This document shows positions 24,543 through 33,577 of a stretch of DNA of 46,726 nucleotides, piece after piece. The stretch is from an uncultured Oscillospiraceae bacterium (GTDB lineage: Bacteria > Bacillota > Clostridia > Oscillospirales > Oscillospiraceae): positions 1 to 46,726 of the forward strand of contig CANROC010000020.1 in NCBI GenBank assembly GCA_947632175.1, given 5' to 3'. The position numbers and the translations under genes are program-made. Within the stretch, counting starts at the first letter, position 1. Each line of letters opens with the position of its first letter. The notes below the pieces were generated by a model. It did not search any database, was not told the DNA's origin, and was given only the letters and a program-made list of their open reading frames with translations.

Positions 24543-25838
24543 CGCCGTACGGGCCGCCGCCCAGGTTGGCCCCCCGTTGCAGGGTTCGGATTGCCCCCGA
24601 TAGACGCCGTAGGGGTCGCCGTCCCCGGCGACCCGCGTTGCGATGATTTCCAATGTTGGTTGAATGGGATAACTTTCCATATCCCCCGTAGGGGCGGACC
24701 CATGTGTCCGCCCGTGACCACGTTGCGGGACGGGAACGGGTCCGATAAAACGGTACACGTCGGTCAACGAAAAAGGGCCGCCGTGGGCGGCGGCCCGTAC
24801 GGCGGTGTTCGGGACGGGTCAATAGACGCAACGCGGGCCGCCAAGAGTGGCGGCCCCTACAGGCGGGAAAAATAGACGCCCCCACCCTGCCCATCGCTGC
24901 GCTCGGGCACCCCTCCCGGAGGGAGGGGCAAAAAGGTGCGTTATCGGAACTAGTCCGAAAAATCGCAACCGCCCCCGTCCCGGAGCCCCCTCCTCGTAGG
25001 AGGGAGGCAGGGGGGCAGCGAACGTGGGAGGACAGAGCGGTTCCGGTAAAATGAAACAGCTCTATTTACGCCGTAGGGGCCGCCACTCTTGGCGGCCCGC
25101 ATTGTTGTTTCGGACCGGCCCCGTTCACCGCCGTAGGGGTCGCCGTCCCCGGCGGCCCGCGTTTCGATGACCACCAATATTGGTTGAATGGGATAACATT
25201 CCCTATTCCCCGTAGGGGCGGACCCATGTGTCCGCCCGTGGCACGTGGTGGGACGGGGGCGGGTCCGATTAAACGGTACACGTTGGTCAACGGAAAAGGG
25301 CCGCCGTGGGCGGCGGCCCGTACGGCGTTGTTCGGGACGTGTCAATAGACGATGGGCGGGTCGCCGGGGACGGCGACCCCTACGGCGGATAACGCAAGCC
25401 GGTCAAATAGACGCCCCCACCCTGCCCATCGCTGCGCTCGGGCACCCCTCCCGGAGGGAGGGGCAAAAGAGGTTGCGATATCGGAGCGGTTCCGGCAAAT
25501 CGAACCAGTTCCATTTACGCCGTACGGGCCGCCGCCCACGGCGGCCCACGTTGCAGGTTTCTGATTGCCCCCAATAAACGCCGTAGGGGTCGCCGTCCCC
25601 GGCGACCCGCGTTTCGATGACCACCAATATTGGTTGAATGGGATAACATTCCCTATCCCCCGTAGGGGCGGACCCATGTGTCCGCCCGTGGCACGTGGTG
25701 GGACGGGGGCGGGTCCGATAAAACGGTACATGTCGGTCAACGGAAGCATGGGCCGCCGTGGGCGGCGGCCCGTACGGCGGTGATTGGGACGGGTCGATAG
25801 ACGCAACGCGGGCCGCCAAGAGTGGCGGCCCCTACAGG
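24543..25838. repeat. Array of composite palindromic repeats, three direct copies
   Basis: The gap 24440-26078 contains no supported gene. Three direct copies of a composite begin at 24606, 25130 and 25580. Each runs: GGGTCGCC hairpin, a shared linker with TTGAATGGGATAAC, GGGCGGAC hairpin, a shared linker with GGGTCCGAT and ACGGTACA, GGGCCGCC hairpin. Copies two and three are nearly identical over about 200 bases. Accessory modules lie between: GGGCCGCC/AAGAGT hairpins at 24835-24862, 25070-25100 and 25807-25836, the GCCCCCACCCTGCCCATCGC module at 24877-24931 and 25411-25467, and a reversed CCTCGTAGGAGG module near 24977-25025. Hairpin stems are 8 bp with 6-base loops. Confidence 0.9.
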
Positions 25839-26007
25839 GTGCGTTGTCGCAACGGTTCCGGCAAATCGCGCCCGCCCTCGACGCGTTAGCCCCTCCAGCG
25901 GAGGGGACAGCCGCGAAGCGGCAGGGGTGGTGGCGCGGCGGCGGGGGCGGGCGGGTGGGGATATAAAAAATGCGGCGTCAGCCGCAAACCTTTTCCCGCC
26001 GAGGTGG

Positions 26008-26067
26008 GATGAACGCCCCCACCCTGCCCGTCGCTTCGCGCGGCCACCCCTCCCGGAGGGAGGGGCT
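26008..26067. repeat. Single diverged module after the MATE gene
   Basis: GCCCCCACCCTGCCCGTCGCTTCGCGCGGCC and CCTCCCGGAGGGAGGGGC, a variant of the module at 24877 and 25411. CTCCCGGAGGGAG is a short palindrome. It lies just downstream of the MATE stop codon and could serve as its transcript end. Confidence 0.75.
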
Positions 26068-26078
26068 TTGGGCGGGGG

Positions 26079-27464
26079 TTATGTTGGGGTTTTGGTTGTT
26101 TTCATGGCGCGGGTGGCGGGGTGGGCGAGGAGGGTGGCGGCGGACATGACGAGGGCGGTGACGCTGAGGCTCACGGGGTAGACGGCCATGAGGTTGTTGA
26201 AGGTGTGGTGGCGCTCGAAAATCACGAAGACCCAGAAAAAGCGGATGCCGCACACGAAGATGAGGGCGCACAGCGCCGGGACCAGGCTCCGGCCGAAGCC
26301 GCGCATGTAGCCGGAGAGGACCTCCACCGCCAGGGAGAAGGCGTGGCCCAGGAACATCCAGCGGATGCGGATGAGGCCGTTTTCGATGACGTTGGGGTCG
26401 GGGTTGAAGACGCGCAGGAGGGGCGTGGCGAAGAGGAGCATCAGCGCCACCGCCGCGCCGAAGAAGGAGTAGCCCACGAGGAAGGTGACGCCCAGGGAGC
26501 GCTTGCACCGCTTAAAATCCCCCGCGCCGGAGTTGAGGCCCACGAAGGTCGTCTCCGCCTGGCCGAAAGCGCTGAGGACGGAATAGGTGAAGCTCTCCAC
26601 GTAGTTGGCCGCCGCGGAGCCGGCCATGACGATGGTGTCCAGGGAGTTGATGGCCCGCTGGATGGCGATGTTGGCCAGGGAGAAGACCATGCCCTGCACC
26701 CCGGCGGGGATGCCCACGGTGAGGATGCGCTTTAAGGTGAAGAGGTCCAGCTTCAGCGCCCGGAGCTCCACCTTCAGCGCGTCCTTGCTGCGGCACAGGA
26801 GGATGAGGAGGATGGCGGAGCTGACGAGGTTGGACACCACCGTGGCGATGGCCACGCCGTCCACGGTCATCTTGAAGCCCGCCACGAAGAGGATGTTCAA
26901 AATGACGTTGATGACGCCGGAGATCGTGAGGACGATGAGGGGCGTTTTCGTGTCGCCCCGGGAGCGGAAGATGGCGGAGGTGAAGTTATAAAGGAGGATC
27001 ACCGGCATCCCCATGAGGTAGATGCGCAGGTAGAGGGACGCCATCTCCCTGGCCGATTCCGGCACGTCCATGAGCTCCACCACGGGGTCGGAGATGAACT
27101 GCCCCAGCACCGCCAGGAAGAGCCCGCCCAGGAGGGAGACGAGGATGGAGGTGTGGACCGCCTTTTTGACGCCCTCCCGGTTCCCGGCCCCCAGGTACTG
27201 GGAGATGATCACGTTGGCCCCCAGGGAGAGGCCCACGAAGAGGTTGATGAGCAGGTTCACGATGGGTCCGTTGCTGCCCACGGCGGCCTGGGCGGCGGAG
27301 GCCAGGTCCGAGTCTCCGATAAAGCGGCCCACCACCGCCACGTCGGCGGCGTTGAAGATCTGCTGGAGGATGCTGGTGGCGGCCAGGGGCAGTGCGAAGA
27401 GGATGATCTTGTCCCAGATGGAGCCGGTGAGCATATCTGATTTTATCTTGTGGCCCAGGCGCAT
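26079..27464 (-). CDS. MATE family multidrug/cation exporter
   Basis: 461 residues with about twelve hydrophobic helices in two halves. The N-terminal IWDKIILFALPLAATSILQ and FNAADVAVVGRFIG, and the later GMVFSLANIAIQRAIN, are typical of the MATE/DinF group. It would export organic cations or toxic compounds using a sodium or proton gradient. Ribosome binding is weak (GGTGG at a distance). Single gene between a repeat array and the phosphatase terminator. Confidence 0.92.
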   Translation of the reverse strand: MRLGHKIKSDMLTGSIWDKIILFALPLAATSILQQIFNAADVAVVGRFIGDSDLASAAQAAVGSNGPIVNLLINLFVGLSLGANVIISQYLGAGNREGVKKAVHTSILVSLLGGLFLAVLGQFISDPVVELMDVPESAREMASLYLRIYLMGMPVILLYNFTSAIFRSRGDTKTPLIVLTISGVINVILNILFVAGFKMTVDGVAIATVVSNLVSSAILLILLCRSKDALKVELRALKLDLFTLKRILTVGIPAGVQGMVFSLANIAIQRAINSLDTIVMAGSAAANYVESFTYSVLSAFGQAETTFVGLNSGAGDFKRCKRSLGVTFLVGYSFFGAAVALMLLFATPLLRVFNPDPNVIENGLIRIRWMFLGHAFSLAVEVLSGYMRGFGRSLVPALCALIFVCGIRFFWVFVIFERHHTFNNLMAVYPVSLSVTALVMSAATLLAHPATRAMKTTKTPT

Positions 27465-27496
27465 GATAGGAAGTCCACCTTTGGAGTTTTTTTATG

Positions 27497-27524
27497 ATTG
27501 TACCACGCGCAAAGAGAAATGCAA
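27497..27524 (-). promoter_or_regulatory. Promoter of the MATE gene
   Basis: Minus strand TTGCAT (27524-27519), 16-base spacer, TACAAT (27502-27497) with TGG before the -10. Confidence 0.6.
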
Positions 27525-27537
27525 GTGGCCGGTTGAC

Positions 27538-27562
27538 CAAAGAAAGCCGCGTGCGCGGTGGT
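27538..27562 (-). terminator. Terminator of the histidine phosphatase gene
   Basis: Minus strand ACCGCG-CA-CGCGG stem followed by CTTTCTTT, a few bases past the stop. Confidence 0.55.
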
Positions 27563-27569
27563 TTTTCCG

Positions 27570-28298
27570 TCAGTCGTGGCGGGTGTCGTCGGTGAAGCAC
27601 TCGCAGAAGCGGGCGGAGAAGGAGGGGGTTTGGCCGGCGGCCAGGATATGGCTCACGTCCCCGTAGCTCCAGACCCGGAAGGAGGCCGTGCCCTCCCGGC
27701 GCTCCTCGGTGAGGACGGTGGTGACGGAGGACGGGGCGGCGCACAGGCCGTGCCAGAGGACCATGGGCGAGACGCGCAGGAGATGGCCGAGCAGGACGCA
27801 TCCCACGCCGAAGTGGCAGAAGAGCGCCAGCGTGTCGTGGTTGGGCCGCGCCGCCCGGTAGAGGTGCCCCTCCCGGACGTAGCCGTGGGCGGCGAGGAGG
27901 CCGTCCAGGCCGGCGCAGACGCGGTCGTACTCGGCCTTCACGTTCCCCTCGACCATCACCGGGTGCTCAAACCAGCGGCCGGCGTCGTATAAAAGCGGAT
28001 CGTTCAGCCAATCCGCCGGGAGCCAGTCCCAGCAGATGTGCCGCTGCTCCTTGTCGTCGGGCCGCCGGATGGGGGCCTGGAACTCCCGCAGCCAGTCCAG
28101 CGTCTCCGCCTCCCGGCCCAGCGCCTTCAGCGTCAGGGACGCGGTGTCCCGGGCCCGGCCCAGCGGGGAGGTGTAGATATCGTCCAGCGTCTCCCGCTCC
28201 AGCCGCCGCGCCAGCAGCTCCGCCTCCCGCCAGCCGGTCTCGGTGAGGCTGTCGCGCTCGTAGTCGGGGTCCGCGTGGCGGATGAGTAGTATCCTCAT
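27570..28298 (-). CDS. Histidine phosphatase family protein (phosphoglycerate mutase-like)
   Basis: 242 residues. The phosphohistidine motif is ILLIRHADPDYE (4-15), with RHA in place of the usual RHG. Later family residues include SPLGRARDTA (about 44-53) and the second His in CHFGVGC. Such proteins remove phosphate from metabolites or proteins; the substrate is unknown. GGAGGT precedes the ATG. Own promoter and terminator. Confidence 0.88.
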   Translation of the reverse strand: MRILLIRHADPDYERDSLTETGWREAELLARRLERETLDDIYTSPLGRARDTASLTLKALGREAETLDWLREFQAPIRRPDDKEQRHICWDWLPADWLNDPLLYDAGRWFEHPVMVEGNVKAEYDRVCAGLDGLLAAHGYVREGHLYRAARPNHDTLALFCHFGVGCVLLGHLLRVSPMVLWHGLCAAPSSVTTVLTEERREGTASFRVWSYGDVSHILAAGQTPSFSARFCECFTDDTRHD

Positions 28299-28326
28299 AG
28301 CTTACCTCCGTCAGTGGTTTTGCCCC

Positions 28327-28355
28327 ATTCTACCCCTCCGCTCCGGGAAATGCAA
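28327..28355 (-). promoter_or_regulatory. Promoter of the histidine phosphatase gene
   Basis: Minus strand TTGCAT (28355-28350), 17-base spacer, TAGAAT (28332-28327). Confidence 0.65.
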
Positions 28356-28383
28356 GACCGGCGTGGGGGGAAAGGCGGGATTT

Positions 28384-30267
28384 TTACGCGGTGGGCTGCT
28401 GCGTATAATACTGGGCCTGGGCGGTCCAGAACTCGTGGTATTTGCCGGACTCGTCGGCGACCAGGGCGTCGTGGGAGCCCTGCTGGACGATGCGCCCCTG
28501 GTGGAAGACGGCGATCTCGTCGCAGAACTTGCAGGAAGATAGGCGGTGGGAGATGTAGACGGCGGTCTTGTCGCCGGCGATCTCGTCGAATTTGCCGTAG
28601 ATCTCCGCCTCGGCGATGGGGTCCAGCGCCGCCGTGGGCTCGTCCAGGATGATGAAGGGCGCGTCCTTGTAAAGCGCCCGGGCGATGGCGATCTTCTGGG
28701 CCTCGCCGCCGGAGACCTCCACGCCGTCCTCGGCAAGGTCCTTGTAGAGCATGGTGTCCAACCCCCGCTCCAGCGTTTTGAGGCGCTCGCCGAAGCCCGC
28801 GTCCGCCAGCGCCCTGTACGCCCGGTCCCGGTCATATTGTATGCTGCCCGCCACGTTGGCGCCCAGGGGCTGGGCGATGAGCCGGAAGTCCTGGAACACC
28901 ACGGAGAAGAGGGCCATGTAGTCGTCGTACCGGTATTTGCGGATGTCGATGCCGTTCAAGAGGATCTGGCCCTCCTGGGGGTCGTAGAGGCGGCACAGGA
29001 GCTTGATGAAGGTGGTCTTGCCGCTGCCGTTCTCCCCCACGATGGCCAGCCTCCGGCCCACCTTGAACTTCAGATTCACATGGCGCAGCGCCCAGGCGTC
29101 GGCGCCGGGGTATTTGAAGGACACGTCCCGGAACTCCACGTCGTACTGCCGGTCGGAGCGCTTTTCCGTGGTGAGGCTCCCCTCGTACATGGCGTTGGGG
29201 ATGTCCAGAAATTCAAAGGTCTTATCGAGAAAGCCGGCGTTCGTCTCCAGCGTCCCCGCAAGCCCGGTGAGGGAAAAGATGTTGGCGATCATGGCCGTGG
29301 CCGCGCCCACGTACTGGGTGACACTGCCCACGTCGAAGGCGCCGCCCCAGGCCTTGAGGCAGGTGAACACATAGACGAAGCCCGTGATCAGGGTGGTGAC
29401 GCACACGCCCAGGCCCGCGTAGACGCCCATCTTCCCTCGGGCCAGCCGTCCGATGGGGCCGTCGGCGCCGAAGGTGGTGTCGGTTTTCCAATAGGCGCTG
29501 ACAAGGTTCTGCTGTTCGTACATGCGGATGTCCACGGCGCGCTCCTGATCGAGGCCCACAAACCCGAAATGGCTGAAGAGCCGGTTGCCCAGGGTCGCCT
29601 CCTGCGCCGTGTCGCCCCAGCACTTCTCCGACGCGGCCAGGAGCTTCCCCGCCAGGGCGCTGACCGTGACCATCAGGGCCGCCAGGAGCAGGATGAAGAC
29701 CGGATGATTGAGAAGCGCGAGCCGCCCCGCCGTCTCCGGGACGGGGGAGGTGAAGAGGCTCACAGTCAGGGCGGCGCCGCTGAGAAGGCCGGTGACGCCG
29801 CCCACCAGGTTTTCGAAGATATACGGCACCTTCATGAGCCCCCAGCCGGACCAGTTCTCGTTTTCCCGGATCTGCTCCCGGAGGTCGTGAGTCTCCTGCC
29901 TGTCCAGCTCTGAAAAGTCGAGGGAGAACATCTTGCGGATGAAGAGGATCTCTTTCCGGCCCCAGAGGTCGCTGAGCAGCGTCCCATACCGGCGCTTGAG
30001 GACGGCTCCCAGGAGGGAGACGAGGCCCACGCACAGGACCCCCGCGATCACCCATTTCCAGAGGACGTCCGTCCGGCGAAGCGTGGCCAGCTCCCGCAAA
30101 ATCCGCGCGGAGAAGAAGACCGTGACATAGGGGGCTATGGCGTTCAGGAGGCCGGAGGCCGTCTCCAGCGGGAAAAACCGGGGCGAAACCTGATGGAGCG
30201 TGCGGACAGCCCGGAGATGGACGGCCGCGGCGCGGCGGAGCTTGCCTTTTTCTCTTTTTTCTCTCAT
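28384..30267 (-). CDS. ABC exporter half-transporter, permease plus ATPase (second of a pair)
   Basis: 627 residues from ATG 30267, which has AAAGGAG at eight bases; a TTG at 30273 overlaps the previous stop. Six-helix membrane domain about 25-340, then an ATPase with Walker A GENGSGKTT, signature VSGGEAQK (VSGGE instead of LSGGQ), Walker B FIILDEPTAALD and the switch His in YISHRL. It probably forms a heterodimer with the overlapping upstream gene. Similar by eye to the exporter at 44271-46094, including the C-terminal WTAQAQYYT. Substrate unknown; neighbouring LytTR/GHKL genes suggest a peptide or an antimicrobial. Confidence 0.93.
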   Translation of the reverse strand: MREKREKGKLRRAAAVHLRAVRTLHQVSPRFFPLETASGLLNAIAPYVTVFFSARILRELATLRRTDVLWKWVIAGVLCVGLVSLLGAVLKRRYGTLLSDLWGRKEILFIRKMFSLDFSELDRQETHDLREQIRENENWSGWGLMKVPYIFENLVGGVTGLLSGAALTVSLFTSPVPETAGRLALLNHPVFILLLAALMVTVSALAGKLLAASEKCWGDTAQEATLGNRLFSHFGFVGLDQERAVDIRMYEQQNLVSAYWKTDTTFGADGPIGRLARGKMGVYAGLGVCVTTLITGFVYVFTCLKAWGGAFDVGSVTQYVGAATAMIANIFSLTGLAGTLETNAGFLDKTFEFLDIPNAMYEGSLTTEKRSDRQYDVEFRDVSFKYPGADAWALRHVNLKFKVGRRLAIVGENGSGKTTFIKLLCRLYDPQEGQILLNGIDIRKYRYDDYMALFSVVFQDFRLIAQPLGANVAGSIQYDRDRAYRALADAGFGERLKTLERGLDTMLYKDLAEDGVEVSGGEAQKIAIARALYKDAPFIILDEPTAALDPIAEAEIYGKFDEIAGDKTAVYISHRLSSCKFCDEIAVFHQGRIVQQGSHDALVADESGKYHEFWTAQAQYYTQQPTA

Positions 30268-30269
30268 CT

Positions 30270-32078
30270 TCAAAACTCCTTTCCCTCCTGATAATAGCGG
30301 CTTTGGACCTCAAAGAGCCTGGCGTACTCCCCGCCCAGCGCCAGGAGGCTCTCGTGGGTCCCCTCCTCCCGGATGCCGCCGCCCGATAAGAGGACGATCC
30401 GGTCGCAGAACCTGGTGGAGGCGAGGCGGTGGGAGATGAAGAGGGACGTGCGCCCGCGGGTCATGTCGTTATATTTCCTGTAAATGTCGTTTTCGGCGAT
30501 GGGGTCCAGGGCCGCCGTGGGCTCGTCCAAGAGGAGGATGGGGCCGTCCTTGTAGAGGGCCCGCGCCAGCATGAGCCGCTGGGTCTCGCCCCCGGAAAAG
30601 AGGGTGCCGTCCAAATAGACCTCCCGGCCCACGTGGGTGTCCAGGCCGCGTGGCAGCTTCTCCACGGCGGCGGTCAGGCCCGCCTTCTCAACGCAGTCCG
30701 CGACGCGGCCTAAGTCGATGCCCTCCGCCCGCTGGGCGATCTCCTCCGCCACGGTCACGTCCAGAAGGGAGAACTCCTGGAAGACCGCGCTGAAGAGGGC
30801 ATAGTAGCGCCGCCGGTCAAAGGCCCGGATGTCCTTCCCGTTCAACAATACGGCGCCCTCCGTGGGGTCCAGAAGGCCGCAGAGGAGCTTGACAAGCGTG
30901 GTCTTTCCCGCCCCGTTGAGGCCCACGACGGCCAGCTTCTCCCCCGGATGAACGGTCAGGCTGAGATGGTGGAGCGTGTCCGACTGCGCGCCGGGGTAAC
31001 GGTAGGAGACGTTCTCCAATCTCAGCTCATAGCGCTCCGCCTCGGGGATGTCCTCGCCGCCCTCGAAGCGGAAGGGCTCCGGGTAGTCCAAAAACTCCCT
31101 GACCAGGGAGATGTCCAGGCTCTCCTTGTGAAGCGCGCTCAGCTCCCGCAAAATGCCCATGACCCAGGTGGTGAAGGTCGTCACCGCCGTGAAATAGAGG
31201 AGGAATTCGGAGACGCTCAGCCCCTCCCGGAGGGTCATACGGATGAGGACCACGTAGGCGATGCCGTTGCGGGCCGCGGTCAGCACTGTAGAGGCCAGGT
31301 CCGAAAGCACCTCCACCCGCTCACAGCGCAGGCTGAAATCCAGATAGAGATCGTGGATATTATCCAAAAGCTCGTTCAGCCAGTTTTGCAGGCCGAACAC
31401 GCGGATGTCCTTGGCCAGCTCCACCGATTCCGATTTCCGGCGCAGATACGTTTTCTTCCGGTAGTATGCCTCTTCCTCCTCCCGGCGCTCGTACCGCCAG
31501 TTGACGGCGTACCGGGAGGCGAAGAACCCGGCCACGCAGGTGGCGGCGGTGACGAGGAGGAGCCAGACGCTCACGCGGGAGAGGATGCCCAGATAGACGA
31601 TAAGGCCGCCCACGTTGGCCAGGAGCTTCGTCAGCGTCTCCCAGATATGCTCCGTGGCCTCGGAATTGCCCTCGCAGGCATTGTGCGCCTTGTCCCTCAG
31701 CTTGATAAAGTCCTCGTTCAGGGTATTGGAATAGGACGTGGTGTTGCACTTTTCGGAGAGCTTGCCGATGATGACGCCGCGCACGTCCACCCGGGGGAAC
31801 ACGGTGTTTTCGGCGATGTATTGGGCAAGCCCCTGCGTCAGGAAAAGCGCGGCGGTGAAGACGCCGATGGTCCCCAGAAGCGCCCCGATGGGGGCCCTCT
31901 CCTGCACGCGGGCAAGCACCTCCGGCGCGATGTAGAGCTCGAGCAGGTTCAAAAGGACATCCAGGGACGCGGCCAGGACGCAAAAGAGCAGCACGCGCTT
32001 TCGGTTTTCCCACGCAAGCTGACACATCCACCGGACGTTTTGGAGGACGTTGTATTTTGGTTTATCCTTTTTCTTCAT
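30270..32078 (-). CDS. ABC exporter half-transporter, permease plus ATPase (first of a pair)
   Basis: 602 residues. N-terminal membrane domain (about 25-330) and an ATPase with Walker A GLNGAGKTT, signature FSGGETQRL, Walker B ILLLDEPTAALD and switch His in FISHRLAST. GAGGTGAG precedes the ATG. It overlaps the next half-transporter by a few bases. The two ATPase signatures differ (FSGGE and VSGGE), as is common for heterodimers. Direct repeats with a 21-base period lie just upstream of its promoter. Confidence 0.93.
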   Translation of the reverse strand: MKKKDKPKYNVLQNVRWMCQLAWENRKRVLLFCVLAASLDVLLNLLELYIAPEVLARVQERAPIGALLGTIGVFTAALFLTQGLAQYIAENTVFPRVDVRGVIIGKLSEKCNTTSYSNTLNEDFIKLRDKAHNACEGNSEATEHIWETLTKLLANVGGLIVYLGILSRVSVWLLLVTAATCVAGFFASRYAVNWRYERREEEEAYYRKKTYLRRKSESVELAKDIRVFGLQNWLNELLDNIHDLYLDFSLRCERVEVLSDLASTVLTAARNGIAYVVLIRMTLREGLSVSEFLLYFTAVTTFTTWVMGILRELSALHKESLDISLVREFLDYPEPFRFEGGEDIPEAERYELRLENVSYRYPGAQSDTLHHLSLTVHPGEKLAVVGLNGAGKTTLVKLLCGLLDPTEGAVLLNGKDIRAFDRRRYYALFSAVFQEFSLLDVTVAEEIAQRAEGIDLGRVADCVEKAGLTAAVEKLPRGLDTHVGREVYLDGTLFSGGETQRLMLARALYKDGPILLLDEPTAALDPIAENDIYRKYNDMTRGRTSLFISHRLASTRFCDRIVLLSGGGIREEGTHESLLALGGEYARLFEVQSRYYQEGKEF

Positions 32079-32098
32079 GTTGTCTCACCTCGCGGGGT

Positions 32099-32127
32099 AT
32101 CGTATCACAAAAATTCGCCCCCGGAGC
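32099..32127 (-). promoter_or_regulatory. Weak, probably activator-dependent promoter of the ABC exporter operon
   Basis: Minus strand TACGAT (32104-32099) is an acceptable -10, but the -35 position (32127-32122, CTCCGG) does not match consensus. Repeated elements lie immediately upstream, as for promoters that need an activator. Confidence 0.45.
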
Positions 32128-32132
32128 GTTCT

Positions 32133-32167
32133 GGGGACGAATCGCGTTTTTCGGGGGACGAATCGCG
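32133..32167 (-). promoter_or_regulatory. Direct repeat with 21-base period, candidate LytTR operator
   Basis: Two exact copies of GGGGACGAATCGCG at 32133-32146 and 32154-32167 (plus-strand reading), start-to-start 21 bases, two helical turns. A partial inverted copy, ATTCGCCCCC, is at 32113-32122. The LytTR-family regulator gene is about 700 bases away, and LytTR proteins bind paired direct repeats of about this spacing. Assignment is inference. Confidence 0.55.
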
Positions 32168-32172
32168 GGATT

Positions 32173-32835
32173 TTACGTCTGCGGGAGCAAAATTTCCGTG
32201 GTGAACGCCCCGTCCTCGCTGTTGCGGCTCAGGTACCCGCCCAGGCGCTCCACAATGGCGTCGATGCGCACGAGGCCGAAGCCGTGGCCCTCGCCCTTGG
32301 TGGTGCGGAAAAGCCCTCCCTCCTTTTTCATCTTCTTCCCGGCGGTGAAGTTGGTAAAGGAGATGTAGAGCTGGGTGTTTTTCATGTCCATGTAGACCCG
32401 GATGAGGCGTTGATCCTCCGGCAGAGCCGCGCTGGCCTCGATGGCGTTGTCGAAGAGGTTGCCGATGATACAGCAAAGGTCGATCTCCGAGGATTTGAGC
32501 CGGACGGGGATCTGCGCGTCCGCCGCCACGGTGATGCCCTTGGATTTGGCCAGGGAGATCTTGGAGTTGAGGATGGCGTCGGCCATGGGGTTGCCGGTCT
32601 TGATCACCGTGTCCACGGTGGTCAGGTCCTGGTCGAGAAGGTCCAGATACCGCCGGATGGCGTCCCAGTCCTCCGCGGCGGCGTAGGCCTTCATGGTCTG
32701 GATGTGGTTGCGGTAATCGTGCCGCCAGCCCCGGATCTGGCGGTACATGTTGTCCACCTCCCGGTAGTGCGTCTCGATGAGCTCCCGCTGATAGGCGGCG
32801 AGGCGCGCGTCGATCCTTTTTGACAGAAGTCCCAT
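32173..32835 (-). CDS. GHKL sensor kinase core (AgrC-like) without a membrane domain
   Basis: 220 residues. Phosphoacceptor region WRHDYRNHIQ with His39, N-box NLFDNAIEA (127-135) and G-box GEGHGFGLVRI (about 187-197). Unlike AgrC, which has about six helices ahead of this core, the protein starts directly with a coiled-coil-like segment (LAAYQRELIETHYREVDNMY). The ATG with GAGGTGAAC upstream follows the regulator stop by four bases, so the short form seems real. The signal must come through another protein, perhaps the exporter. Confidence 0.88.
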   Translation of the reverse strand: MGLLSKRIDARLAAYQRELIETHYREVDNMYRQIRGWRHDYRNHIQTMKAYAAAEDWDAIRRYLDLLDQDLTTVDTVIKTGNPMADAILNSKISLAKSKGITVAADAQIPVRLKSSEIDLCCIIGNLFDNAIEASAALPEDQRLIRVYMDMKNTQLYISFTNFTAGKKMKKEGGLFRTTKGEGHGFGLVRIDAIVERLGGYLSRNSEDGAFTTEILLPQT

Positions 32836-32839
32836 ATGT

Positions 32840-33538
32840 TCACCTCATCCGGATGATGGCCCGGTTCACGCCGTCATAGGCGCCCCGCGGCAGGGGGAGG
32901 ACGGTCCCGTCGGCAAGCCGTATCTCCGTCCTGGAAACGCGGCTCACCTGCGTCAGATTGACGAGCACGGACCGCCCCACCCGGTAAAACCGCTCGTCCA
33001 GCTGCTCCTCAAGCCGGCCCAGCGTCATCTTGACGGTGTAGTCCTGAAGGGCGTGGACGGTCACGTAGTTGCCGAACACCTCGGCGTACCGGATCCGGTG
33101 GACCGGCACCCGGACCGTCTCGCCGCCCGGCTCCAGCGTGAGGACCTTTTCGTTTTTCGCAAGCCTCTCCGCCGCCCAATCCAGCACGGCGTGGAGCTTT
33201 TCCTCCCGCACCGGCTTCATGAGATAGTGGAGCGCCGCCACGTCGTAGCCCTCGGCGATGTAGTCGGAATAGCCGGTGACGAAGACGATCTGGACGGTGT
33301 CGTTTTCCCGGCGCAGGCGCTTGGCCATGGTCACGCCGTCCATGCCGCCCATTTCGATGTCCAGGAGCACGATGTCGTAGTCCTTTTTTTCGGCGTAGGC
33401 AAACAGGAAGCTCTCCGCGGAGGCGAACTCCTCGAGCCGCACGCCACATCCCGCCGCCTGCGCCCACCGCCGCGCCATGCCGCCGATGCTCCGCCGGTCC
33501 ACGTCCGAATCGTCGCAGACCGCTATGGTGTACTCCAT
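32840..33538 (-). CDS. LytTR-family response regulator
   Basis: 232 residues from ATG 33538. Receiver domain about 1-120 with acidic pair CDDSD and phospho-Asp60 in YDIVLLDIEMGGMDG; LytTR DNA-binding domain about 130-230, with VGRSVLVNLTQVSRVSR. Ribosome binding is weak (GAGAGG). Paired with the downstream kinase. It may control the exporter through the 21-base repeats. Confidence 0.92.
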   Translation of the reverse strand: MEYTIAVCDDSDVDRRSIGGMARRWAQAAGCGVRLEEFASAESFLFAYAEKKDYDIVLLDIEMGGMDGVTMAKRLRRENDTVQIVFVTGYSDYIAEGYDVAALHYLMKPVREEKLHAVLDWAAERLAKNEKVLTLEPGGETVRVPVHRIRYAEVFGNYVTVHALQDYTVKMTLGRLEEQLDERFYRVGRSVLVNLTQVSRVSRTEIRLADGTVLPLPRGAYDGVNRAIIRMR

Positions 33539-33577
33539 CCTCTCACCGCCGTTCCTTGAGTTTTTGGGCCTGTCAGG

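Noticed and set aside
24543-25838. CRISPR array
   Set aside because: Modules are palindromes of several kinds with conserved linkers; there are no regular spacers of similar length and no cas genes.
24539-25966. Overlapping open frames in the main repeat array
   Set aside because: They translate the palindromes in different frames and have no support as genes.
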